Assembly (NCBI GenBank): GCA_031284645.1
Contig: JAITXS010000066.1
Coordinates: 1 to 9,538 of the forward strand
Direction of reading: 5' to 3'
DNA from: Spirochaetaceae bacterium
GTDB taxonomy: Bacteria; Spirochaetota; Spirochaetia; Treponematales; Breznakiellaceae
DNA: 9,538 nucleotides
A program made the translations under genes and the position numbers. The notes under the pieces are model-generated. The model was not told where the DNA came from. It saw only the letters and a program-made list of their open reading frames with translations, and made no database searches. Positions 1 through 5,965 of this stretch are shown here, piece by piece (the first letter of the stretch is position 1; every line of letters starts with the position of its first letter).

Positions 1-393
1 CAGGTTGATTTTGATATGGGAAGCTCTGCGACCGATGTGCAAATGGCACTGCGCCCAATGCGCTTTAATTTTTATGGGATCGTAAAGCCGTTTTCAAGCA
101 GACTTTTGCTCCTCCGGCCGGAGCTCGGCTTTTCGATAAAATACGTGGGAACAAATTCGCACTATACAACCTTTAACTGGGGCATTGAGGGGCAGCTTAA
201 CTTACCCATGATTTTTTCCGTGACACTCGGAACAAGGCTTTTTGAAGATGTATGGAGTAACCATCTCGGTCTGATCTTTGATTTTCGCATCTTTGAGCTT
301 GATCTGGGAGTGGCCTTCCGCGGCTCAAGTTTTCAGAGTAGCTGGCAGGGGAAAGGCTTGGGCGCAATGGTAGGTTTTAAATTCGGATGGTAA
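1..393 (+). CDS. C-terminal part of an outer-membrane beta-barrel protein (5' end outside window)
   Basis: The frame is open from the first base of the window, so the ATG at 16 is probably an internal Met and the gene begins upstream. About 130 residues are visible. They show alternating hydrophobic/polar stretches rich in Gly, Phe, Tyr and Trp with short turns, as in transmembrane beta-strands, and no helical membrane segment. The protein ends in Phe-Gly-Trp; a terminal aromatic residue is the usual outer-membrane insertion signal recognised by the BAM machinery. It probably sits in the outer membrane; its substrate or role cannot be read from this fragment. The FliL-like gene follows after 32 bp on the same strand, so the two may be co-transcribed. 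I do not recognise the family with certainty; a non-barrel beta-rich protein is the main alternative. Confidence 0.6.
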   Translation, partial: QVDFDMGSSATDVQMALRPMRFNFYGIVKPFSSRLLLLRPELGFSIKYVGTNSHYTTFNWGIEGQLNLPMIFSVTLGTRLFEDVWSNHLGLIFDFRIFELDLGVAFRGSSFQSSWQGKGLGAMVGFKFGW

Positions 394-425
394 GAAGTAA
401 TATTAATAATATCCCAATTTAGAAT

Positions 426-935
426 ATGGACAAAACAAAACAAAATCCGCTCAACCGGCTTTTGCTGGGCATATTAATCGTCTTACTTGTTATAGTTGCC
501 GTGTTTAGCCTGAAAGCCTTAGTCTTTACGCCAACGGAGGAGAAAGACCCTGTTCCGGTCGAAGTCCGGGAAAACGCACGCAGACCGATTGATGATATGC
601 AGAAGGGCAGTTCCTCACTCAAAACATTCGCCGGTCTTGGAAGAATCCGCGCCTCGTTAAAACCCGAAGGGAACAGAATAACGCCGGAAACAGTGGTGAT
701 TGAGCCTTACTTCCCCTACGACAGCGCGGACAGAGCCTTTTCCGAGGAGCTTGCCTCGCATATACATGATTTTCGCTCCGTAACCGGTGATTTTTTTTCC
801 GCTCTGCCGTCTTCAAGTTTTCTGTTAAAAGACGAAGAGTCTCTTAAAAATGAGCTTTTAAAGCGCTACAACAGTTTTCTTCACCTTGGGAAAATCGAAA
901 CACTCTACTTTACGGATTTTATGATACTTGATTAA
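426..935 (+). CDS. FliL-like single-pass membrane protein
   Basis: 169 residues. A basic N-terminus is followed by one strongly hydrophobic helix (about residues 11-33) with no lipobox Cys, so the protein is probably anchored in the inner membrane with its body in the periplasm. A Pro/charged linker (about 35-65) follows. The C-terminal domain (about 68-169) has the FliL pattern: a strand beginning LGRIR, an acidic helix with FSEEL, a stretch of the type KNELLKRYNSFL, and the closing strand YFTDFMILD, which matches the usual ending of FliL. FliL-family proteins surround the flagellar stator and tune motor output. FliL is normally in a flagellar operon with motA/motB; here the neighbour is a barrel protein, so this may be a paralogue with a stomatin-like or other role. 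The ribosome-binding site before the ATG is weak. The gene is convergent with folC. Confidence 0.6.
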   Translation: MDKTKQNPLNRLLLGILIVLLVIVAVFSLKALVFTPTEEKDPVPVEVRENARRPIDDMQKGSSSLKTFAGLGRIRASLKPEGNRITPETVVIEPYFPYDSADRAFSEELASHIHDFRSVTGDFFSALPSSSFLLKDEESLKNELLKRYNSFLHLGKIETLYFTDFMILD

Positions 936-960
936 GAAAGGGCATGGCATGGAATTTCTG

Positions 961-1147
961 ATAAGACCAAGCCCCTCTACCCAAAAGCAAGGATAGTAGG
1001 GTTAAGGGTAGAGGGTATAGAAATGGTCAGAATTCGCCCTTCTACCCCGAAGCTGGGGGAAAGGAGAATTGGAGATGATGTAAAGGCTGTCTGATAAAAT
1101 CTAGACCCATACCCTATGCCCCTATTTCGCCCTATTGCACCCTATAC
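961..1147. repeat. CCCTAT-type low-complexity repeat region with two hairpins, between convergent genes
   Basis: This stretch holds three structures. The 10-bp perfect inverted repeat CCCTCTACCC (973-982) / GGGTAGAGGG (1006-1015). An imperfect hairpin at 1031-1070, with arms AATTC/GAATT, CCTT/AAGG and CCCC/GGGG around a 6-nt loop. A run of CCCTAT units starting at 1112, 1120, 1130 and 1140, spaced 8-10 bp. Just before that run, 1085-1108 resembles 4370-4394; both contain TAAAATCTA followed by A/G and ACCC. The region lies exactly where the rightward FliL-like gene and leftward folC meet, so it could work as a bidirectional terminator, although neither hairpin has a clear T tract. The array covers the last codons of folC. 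Confidence 0.6.
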
Positions 1148-2561
1148 CGACATAGTTCCGTATCTCTGCAGCAAGATAAAACGATCCTGTGCCCAAAACA
1201 GGGAGTTTTTTTTCGCACGCTGTTTTGATCGCATAATGGACAGCACTTTCAGTATCCCTGATGAATTCAATTTTTTCAGAATTTTGCCCTGCAATGCTCT
1301 TGAAAATCGCAAAAATCCTTTCAGGATCGCTTGGCTTGTATGTTCCGGGCCGCGTAATAATAATTTTTGAAAAATACGGAAGCAGGATGCGGGCCATTGA
1401 TTCGCTGTCTTTTCCTTCCGTGCAGCCGAAAATAAGCAGACCGCCTTCACCATAGAGGGAAAGCCATGTTTCCACGCAGAGCTTGACACTGAGAGCGGTA
1501 TGCGCGCCATCTACAATAATATCAACGGGGGGCGGCGTCCCTTTACTGTCCGCGAAAAGCCCCGATATATTTTCAAAACGGGCAGGCAGACTGACTGTGG
1601 CTGCCGCTCTTTGTATTGTTTCAGCAGAAATATCAGGGAAAGCTTTTTTTACGGCAAGAGCGGCAAGAGAAGTGTTTTTTGCCTGAATCTCGCCGGAAAG
1701 CCTAATCGAAAATTCCAGGGGGAGGGCAAAAAATTCTTTTGTTTTATCAACAAGAGTCCAGTTTGTGCCGTTTTTTGTTACGCTTATGTTTTTAAGCACA
1801 ACAATATCGGGGAAATAATAGAGCTTTGCGTTTTGCTCCCGCGCTCTCTTAACAAATACCTCAAGCGCATCCCTACCGTCTTGATGTGTTTGTTCTGCCA
1901 GGATAAGCGGGTGATTTTTTTTTATGATACCCGCTTTTTCCCGCGCTATTTTTTCAATTGTGCTGCCAAGTATGTCGGTGTGTTCAAGCTCGATCACCGT
2001 AATAACTGAGACAAGACTTTGCACGATATTTGTAGGATCAAGGCGTCCGCCCATCCCTGTCTCCACGGCAAGCGCATCGGCCCCCGCTTCTTTCGCACAT
2101 AAAAAATAGTACAGAGTAAGCAGTTCGAAAAACGTCGGCAGAGGATTGCCGTCGGAAACGGTCTTTAATGCTTCGTATTCTTTTGAACTGGCATTTGTGA
2201 TCTTTTCCGTAACCTGGCGCAAGTTGTTTCCCGCCCTTATATAAACAGATTCGTCAAAAAAATCGTTGTTTAAGCTTATTCGCTCACGGTATTCGACAAC
2301 ATGGGGTGAAAGATACCGTGCGACACATTTACCTGCCTCGGCAAGCATAGCGCTTGCCATTGCCGTAACGGATCCTTTGCCTTTGGAGCCTGCCACATGA
2401 ATTGCCGGTGCGGATTTTTCAGGATTCCCCGCGGCACGGGCCATAATCTCCATACGTTCCGCTCTCATACTTGGCGGACGGCTTCCCTGTTCCATGTTGA
2501 CAAACTGCCCTAGCCAGCTAAACACTTCATCCGATGATGAGAAAGAAATTTGATCGAGCAC
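1122..2561 (-). CDS. folC: Bifunctional folylpolyglutamate synthase / dihydrofolate synthase
   Basis: This is the ATP-dependent ligase that adds L-glutamate to dihydropteroate (making dihydrofolate) and then to reduced folates; it is cytoplasmic. The 479-residue product shows the Mur-ligase-like FolC signature in order: P-loop HVAGSKGKGS (55-64), LSPHVVEYRERI (84-95), VETGMGGRLDPTN (166-178), EHTDILG (193-199), EKAGIIKK (208-215), PARFE (326-330), DGAH (351-354) and GTGSFYLAAEIR near the C-terminus (457-468). Length is slightly above the common 420-450. The start is a GTG, 15 bp after the folP stop, which implies co-transcription with tatD and folP. The last residues (about 473-479) are encoded inside a CCCTAT repeat array, so the native C-terminus has probably been replaced or extended. 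Whether both activities are present cannot be told from sequence alone; having folP beside it favours a dihydrofolate synthase role. Confidence 0.93.
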   Translation of the reverse strand: MLDQISFSSSDEVFSWLGQFVNMEQGSRPPSMRAERMEIMARAAGNPEKSAPAIHVAGSKGKGSVTAMASAMLAEAGKCVARYLSPHVVEYRERISLNNDFFDESVYIRAGNNLRQVTEKITNASSKEYEALKTVSDGNPLPTFFELLTLYYFLCAKEAGADALAVETGMGGRLDPTNIVQSLVSVITVIELEHTDILGSTIEKIAREKAGIIKKNHPLILAEQTHQDGRDALEVFVKRAREQNAKLYYFPDIVVLKNISVTKNGTNWTLVDKTKEFFALPLEFSIRLSGEIQAKNTSLAALAVKKAFPDISAETIQRAAATVSLPARFENISGLFADSKGTPPPVDIIVDGAHTALSVKLCVETWLSLYGEGGLLIFGCTEGKDSESMARILLPYFSKIIITRPGTYKPSDPERIFAIFKSIAGQNSEKIEFIRDTESAVHYAIKTACEKKLPVLGTGSFYLAAEIRNYVGIGCNRAK

Positions 2562-2576
2562 TTTGATTTTCCGGAC

Positions 2577-3422
2577 CTATTCTCTATTTTTTAAGGCATA
2601 GAAGATCTTGGCAAAATCCACTGTTTCGGGGATGTCGTGGGCGCGGATAATATGAGCGCCTTTGCAAAGCGCGTAGCCCTCAGCAGAAAGCGTACCGGCA
2701 AGGCGCTCTTTTACCGGACGCCCGATTATCTCTCCGATTACGCTTTTACGGGAAAGCGCGATAAGAGAAGGATATCCAAGCTCAACAAAGCTATCAAAAT
2801 GGGCAATTAAGTCAAGATTGTCTTCCTGCCGTTTACCAAAACCTATTCCCGGGTCAAGAATAATACGATGAGGCGGAATACCGTCCGCTTCCGCTTTTTT
2901 TGCCGCTTGGGTAAGGTAGTGAGTAATCTCCTGAATGACATTCCGGTAAGATGGCTTGTCCTGCATATTTCCGGGGACGCCCTTTTTATGCATTAAAACT
3001 ATGCCCGCACCATACTCTGCGCATAGCGATCCGATTTCAGGAGCGTCCTCCAGAGCGGATATATCATTTATGATATCAGCTCCGGCGTCCAGAGCGTAGC
3101 GGGCAACTTTGTATTTACGGGTATCAATCGAAACGGGCAGATTGGAGTTTTTCCTAAAAAGTTTGAGGGCCGGAATGAGCCGTTTGATTTCCTCTTCTTC
3201 GCTAATATAGTTCGCGCCCGGACGGGTCGATTCCGCTCCAAAATCAATAATTGCCGCCCCGTCCTTCTCCGCCCGGAGCGCACGTTCACACGCTTCCTCT
3301 GCGGAAGCGTTATGACTTTCAGGATAAAAGGAATCTTCCGTGCAATTGACAATCGCCATCACAAGGGGTATGTGCAAAAAATCAAGCTCTCTGCCGCACG
3401 GCAAATCCATTGTTTTTAACAT
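2577..3422 (-). CDS. folP: Dihydropteroate synthase
   Basis: Condenses 6-hydroxymethyl-dihydropterin pyrophosphate with p-aminobenzoate to 7,8-dihydropteroate; it is cytoplasmic, a TIM barrel and the target of sulfonamides. The 281 residues match the family length. Motifs in order: MAIVNCTEDSF (22-32, loop 1), DFGAESTRPGA (60-70, loop 2), SIDT (98-101), NDIS (119-122), MHKKG (144-148), DPGIGFGK (190-197), SRKSVIG (224-230) and RAHD (260-263). Loop 1 is unusual: the common form NVTPDSFSDGG is here NCTEDSFYPES, so the Asp-Gly-Gly after SF is missing. Other pterin and pyrophosphate-binding residues look intact. The ATG at 3422 is used; a second ATG at codon 5 is possible. It sits between tatD (14 bp) and folC (15 bp) in one leftward operon. 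Confidence 0.94.
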   Translation of the reverse strand: MLKTMDLPCGRELDFLHIPLVMAIVNCTEDSFYPESHNASAEEACERALRAEKDGAAIIDFGAESTRPGANYISEEEEIKRLIPALKLFRKNSNLPVSIDTRKYKVARYALDAGADIINDISALEDAPEIGSLCAEYGAGIVLMHKKGVPGNMQDKPSYRNVIQEITHYLTQAAKKAEADGIPPHRIILDPGIGFGKRQEDNLDLIAHFDSFVELGYPSLIALSRKSVIGEIIGRPVKERLAGTLSAEGYALCKGAHIIRAHDIPETVDFAKIFYALKNRE

Positions 3423-3436
3423 AAGCTGAATCGAAC

Positions 3437-4210
3437 TTATTCGGGTAATCCGAAGAAGCGGTTGGAATTTTCCCAGAGGGCATTGGCGGCCTCTTCATCA
3501 CTTATATTAAACATCTGAGCAATACGGGCACCTGTTAAAGGCAGGTATTTCGGGTAATTACGCTGTCCGCGGTATTGGGCAGGCACCATGAAAGGGCTTT
3601 CGGATTCAATAAGTATCCGGTCAAGCGGCAGCACGGCAACGGTTTCGTGCAGGTTACGCGCATTCCGGTAGGTAAGGTTTCCTGCAAAAGAAAAGTACAG
3701 ATTGAGTTTAAGCGCTTTTTTCGCATATTCGGCGTTTTCTGAGTAACAGTGAAGGACGCCGCCTTTCGGAGGAAGCCTGTCACGGAGGATTTCAAGAACA
3801 TCACGCCCTGCATCACGATTATGAATGATAACCGGCAGATCAAGCCGACTTGCGAGATCAAGCTGAGTGATAAAAAGTTCGATTTGTGTATTTTTATCAC
3901 CGAATTTATGATAATAATCAAGTCCAATTTCCCCGATCGCAATGACGCGGGGAAGCAGGACGCTTTGTTTTATCGTTTGAAGCCAATCTTTACCCGGATT
4001 TTGAACCTCGGAAGGGGAAACACCAACAGCATGATAAACATGCATCGCAGACTTCAGATTATCGTAGACTTTAACAAAGTCATGAAGGCTGTTGCAAATA
4101 GACATAATCCTTGAGACGCCGGATTGACGAGCCTCTTGCGTAATAAGAAGTTGTTTTATAGGATCTTCATCTATAAGCCCAATATGGGCATGAGTATCAA
4201 AATACTGCAT
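3437..4210 (-). CDS. tatD: TatD-family metal-dependent hydrolase (DNase)
   Basis: TatD/YcfH-type TIM-barrel hydrolases are metal-dependent 3'-5' nucleases or related phosphodiesterases of the cytoplasm. Visible motifs, numbered from the ATG: FDTHAH (4-9, metal ligands), IGEIGLDYY (92-100, metal-bridging Glu), IIHNRDA (128-134), HCYS (154-157), LTYRN (179-183), ESESPF (202-207), YRGQRNYPKYLP (214-225), and a terminal NSNRFFG. The family normally has E-T-D-(S/A)-P near the end, where Asp binds metal; here the Asp position is Glu. I start at the ATG at 4210 (257 residues) because GGATAAAG lies just upstream and the motif FDTHAH normally begins within a few residues. A TTG at 4222 would add four residues but has no ribosome-binding site. 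It is the first gene of the tatD-folP-folC operon. A role in folate metabolism is not implied. Confidence 0.88.
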   Translation of the reverse strand: MQYFDTHAHIGLIDEDPIKQLLITQEARQSGVSRIMSICNSLHDFVKVYDNLKSAMHVYHAVGVSPSEVQNPGKDWLQTIKQSVLLPRVIAIGEIGLDYYHKFGDKNTQIELFITQLDLASRLDLPVIIHNRDAGRDVLEILRDRLPPKGGVLHCYSENAEYAKKALKLNLYFSFAGNLTYRNARNLHETVAVLPLDRILIESESPFMVPAQYRGQRNYPKYLPLTGARIAQMFNISDEEAANALWENSNRFFGLPE

Positions 4211-4273
4211 GGCTTTATCCAAAAGATGTTTCTATCGCCGCACCTCTTTAAAAGGAAGCGGATTGAATCTATC

Positions 4274-4296
4274 GGCGTTTCTGTATAAAAAACGCC
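4274..4296 (-). other. Small hairpin in the tatD leader
   Basis: GGCGTTT (4274-4280) and AAACGCC (4290-4296) form a 7-bp stem with a 9-nt loop in the predicted untranslated leader between the promoter and tatD. No T tract follows in the direction of transcription, so it is not a standard attenuator. It may be chance. Confidence 0.35.
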
Positions 4297-4326
4297 TCCA
4301 TGATCATACCTTCTCGATCCCGAGTT

Positions 4327-4355
4327 ATTTTACCCGACATTCAAGAATATGTCAA
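4327..4355 (-). promoter_or_regulatory. Predicted sigma-70 promoter of the tatD-folP-folC operon
   Basis: On the minus strand, TTGACA (4350-4355) is followed by a 17-bp spacer and TAAAAT (4327-4332), only one base away from the full consensus. Transcription would start near 4320 and give a leader of about 110 nt before the tatD ATG. It is the best promoter seen in the window and points correctly at the operon. Confidence 0.72.
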
Positions 4356-4368
4356 GCCCTAAATTTAC

Positions 4369-4422
4369 AGCCTGTTCTAATAAAATCTAAACCCTATTAC
4401 CCTCTACCCAAAACCCTATTAT
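4369..4422. repeat. CCCTAT-type repeat copy upstream of the transposase remnant
   Basis: It contains CCCTAT-like units at 4392, 4400 (CCCTCT) and 4414. The 16-mer CTAAACCCTATTACCC at 4387-4402 recurs exactly at 5182-5197, on the other side of the transposase remnant. The part 4370-4394 also resembles 1085-1108, with TAAAATCTA identical. The block AGATTTTAT(T/C)AGACAG read on the minus strand looks like a transposon-end sequence, but no matching partner end is visible. Confidence 0.55.
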
Positions 4423-4440
4423 ACACTTATAGTGCACCGC

Positions 4441-4454
4441 GTGGCTTTTGCCAC
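4441..4454. other. Short hairpin GTGGC-TTTT-GCCAC upstream of the transposase remnant
   Basis: A perfect 5-bp stem with a TTTT loop lies about 60 bp before the transposase ATG. It may belong to the left end of the insertion sequence; no ISAs1 terminal repeat could be fixed here. Confidence 0.3.
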
Positions 4455-4516
4455 AACAAACGCATGAAAAAAAAGTGCTATACTAAACTCGGGTTAATTT
4501 TGGGAGGGTTAAGTAG

Positions 4517-5125
4517 ATGAACGAGGTATTATCATTCATGGAAACGCTGGAAGATAATCGGCAGCAATGGAAAATCGAACATAAACTGAAAGACATAGTG
4601 GTCGTTGTGCTGGTAGCGACATTGGCAAACTGCGATGATTGGGTAGAAATGGAGCTGTGGGCAGAAGCAAACGAAAAACTGCTGAAACGATATGTGCCGT
4701 TAACGAACGGGATTCCCTGACATGACACGATACAGCGGGTAATGGCAAGCATCCAGCCTGAAACATTCAGAAAACTAACGGAAACATGGCAAAACATGCT
4801 GAATAAGGGCGAAGGAGAGAAGCTCAAGCAGATATTGGCGATAGACGGGAAGACAATTCGGGGAAACGGGAATAAAAATCAGGATCCATTGCACATAGTA
4901 TCGGTGTGGTCGAAGGGAAAGGGGGTTTGCTTTGGGCAAAAGTCGGCAGACAGCAAGGGGAAAGAGATACCGATGATAAAAGCGCTGCTTGATGTTGTGG
5001 GGAAAATCAGCAATTTCAATATAAAATCTCAAGAAGAAATGACCCAAGGGAAATCGGGATATCTCCGCCTTCTCTTGGTTTTTTATTTTGGCAGACGGCA
5101 TGAAACAGCGCGTTACGAAGGGTAA
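4517..5125 (+). pseudogene. ISAs1-family transposase remnant (in-frame stop, C-terminal half lost)
   Basis: The ATG at 4517 follows a good GGGAGGG ribosome-binding site (4502-4508). The N-terminal part matches the DDE transposase-associated domain of ISAs1 elements: FMETLEDNRQ, then a hydrophobic helix with LVATLANCDDW, then NGIP(stop)HDTIQRVM. The TGA at 4718-4720 replaces the conserved Ser of GIPSHDT; the same frame continues afterwards. The catalytic domain begins normally with LAIDGKTIRGN, carrying the first catalytic Asp, then HIVSVWSKG, FGQKSADSKGKEIP and IKALLDVV. Family resemblance ends near 5000, where a second catalytic stretch (VTIDAMG type) should follow. The frame then runs about 40 unrelated residues to a TAA at 5123. 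Intact proteins are about 370 residues, so more than half the catalytic domain is missing. The element cannot move by itself. Confidence 0.85.
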
Positions 5126-5142
5126 AACCCCGAATCAAGGAG

Positions 5143-5215
5143 AATAGGGTCTTGGGTATGGGTAGGGGCTTTCTCATATGGCTAAACCCTATTACCCCAG
5201 ACCCAAGACCCTATT
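5143..5215. repeat. Long inverted repeat of the CCCTAT family
   Basis: AATAGGGTCTTGGGT (5143-5157) is perfectly complementary to ACCCAAGACCCTATT (5201-5215). A further GGGTA (5160-5164) / TACCC (5193-5197) pairing is possible inside, and the interior holds the CTAAACCCTATTACCC unit shared with 4387-4402. It lies between the transposase remnant and the outer-membrane pseudogene, 25 bp before the latter's ATG. Neither side shows a T tract, so a plain terminator is not certain. Confidence 0.7.
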
Positions 5216-5239
5216 AACAAGTCTAAAAGGGACGTGAGG

Positions 5240-5533
5240 ATGAAAATGAAAATCGGATTAGCGACAGCGTTGCTGCTGGCAATAACGGGCATAAGTGCCT
5301 AGGGACAGGAATCCGGAGAGATTAGCGTGGGGGCCCTTTTAGAGGGGAACTTAAGCGGGCGGCGCGGTATGAGTATGGCAGGGGGACTTATCGCCGGATA
5401 CGGCTTAACCGAGCGCTTTACCGTAGGTATCAAGAGTTCGTACGGGAATGATTTCGGTGGACTCGGGATATTCGAGGCTATAGCATACGGAAGGTATTAT
5501 ATAGCGCTTAAAGGTGATTTAAGCAGAGAATAG
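5240..5533 (+). pseudogene. Outer-membrane protein pseudogene with a stop at the signal-peptide end
   Basis: An ATG at 5240, preceded by GTGAGG, starts a typical export signal: two Lys within the first four residues, a hydrophobic core (LATALLLAITGI) and a small-residue cleavage site ISA. The very next codon is TAG (5300-5302). The same frame then continues for 76 codons, beginning GQESGEISVGALLEGN, with beta-strand-like Gly/aromatic alternation (GGLIAGYGLTERFTVGIKSS), and ends at TAG 5531-5533. Complete barrel proteins of this kind are usually 150-250 residues or more, so the 3' part is also missing. A GTG at 5327 would allow a short product without a signal, which is unlikely to be meaningful. 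It could alternatively be read through if a TAG suppressor existed; there is no sign of one. The exact family is not recognised. Confidence 0.7.
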
Positions 5534-5860
5534 ATTTAAGAAAAGAAGCGAATAGGCGGGATTTAGCAAGTTTTTTGGGGAATTATCGGGAAAGCATTTG
5601 AAATAAATATTTCACATTATGTAATAAAAAGCGCCTGCCGGATTCCGCCGTATAAAGCAAAAATCAGTTACCAAAACTATGCAAAAAATATTCCGCATTT
5701 TTGCCAAATTTACTCTTTCTGTTTACGGAATAATATCCACCGAACCCAGGTGATTTACGATATATTTTCACGCAATTCATCGTATTTTTTCTAAAAGTAA
5801 AATTGCTGGCGTATTTGAAATCATGCTTGCAAAAAGATAAAAACTTTTATAATATTTAGA
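5534..5860. other. AT-rich intergenic stretch without a recognisable gene
   Basis: No convincing reading frame was found on either strand. A 7-bp inverted repeat GCAAAAA (5681-5687) / TTTTTGC (5698-5704) is present, and the last part contains the promoter-like sequence described separately. The low GC compared with its neighbours is what a non-coding or decaying stretch would show. Confidence 0.5.
5827..5855 (+). promoter_or_regulatory. Promoter-like sequence before the candidate structured RNA
   Basis: TTGCAA (5827-5832) is followed by two overlapping -10 candidates: TATAAT (5848-5853, spacer 15) and TAATAT (5850-5855, spacer 17). Either would start transcription near 5860-5863, right at the 5' arm of the hairpin domain beginning at 5864. 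The surrounding DNA is AT-rich, where such matches arise by chance more often. Confidence 0.45.
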
Positions 5861-5965
5861 CAAGGCGGGGTATTGTGCTGATGAAAAGCCAAGACTCGTT
5901 GAGACCCTTGAATGGAATAGCTGGTAACGGCTATGGCCTGCCAGACAACACCCTGCTTATTTTAT
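5861..5965 (+). ncRNA. Candidate structured small RNA (unknown family)
   Basis: A closing stem is formed by GCGGGGTATTGT (5865-5876) and ACAACACCCTGC (5945-5956), with one G-T wobble and one mismatch. It is extended by CTG (5878-5880) / CAG (5942-5944) past a single bulged G. Inside are two hairpins: CAAG (5890-5893)/CTTG (5907-5910) with inner CTC/GAG, and ATAGC (5917-5921)/GCTAT (5930-5934) with an 8-nt loop. The stretch after the stem is T-rich (TTATTTTATT), and promoter-like boxes lie just upstream. It is GC-rich in an AT-rich setting and ends at the stop codon of the leftward MuF gene. I do not recognise an Rfam family. On the opposite strand it could instead be the 3' untranslated region or terminator hairpin of the phage operon. 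Confidence 0.35.

Noticed and set aside
1105..1147. A CRISPR array made from the repeated CCCTAT units
   Set aside because: The units are only 6-7 bp and spaced 8-10 bp, far from CRISPR repeat and spacer lengths, and no cas genes are nearby.
1500..2009. Rightward frame of 169 codons inside folC
   Set aside because: It is antisense to a clearly recognised gene, has no family resemblance and its composition is that of a shadow frame.
3749..4114. Rightward frame of 121 codons inside tatD
   Set aside because: It is antisense to the conserved TatD motifs and has no support of its own.
4479..4484. TATACT as the -10 box of a transposase promoter
   Set aside because: No acceptable -35 box lies 15-19 bp upstream; the nearest TTGCCA is 25 bp away.
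4718..4720. TGA as a selenocysteine codon
   Set aside because: It replaces a conserved Ser in a transposase that is also truncated, and no suitable stem-loop follows; simple nonsense fits better.
5878..5884. CTGATGA, the first core box of a hammerhead ribozyme
   Set aside because: No matching stem II followed by GAAA and no cleavage-site box are present in the right places.
5865..5956. Template or variable repeat of a diversity-generating retroelement
   Set aside because: No reverse transcriptase, no second copy of the sequence and no adenine-biased variation are visible in the window.
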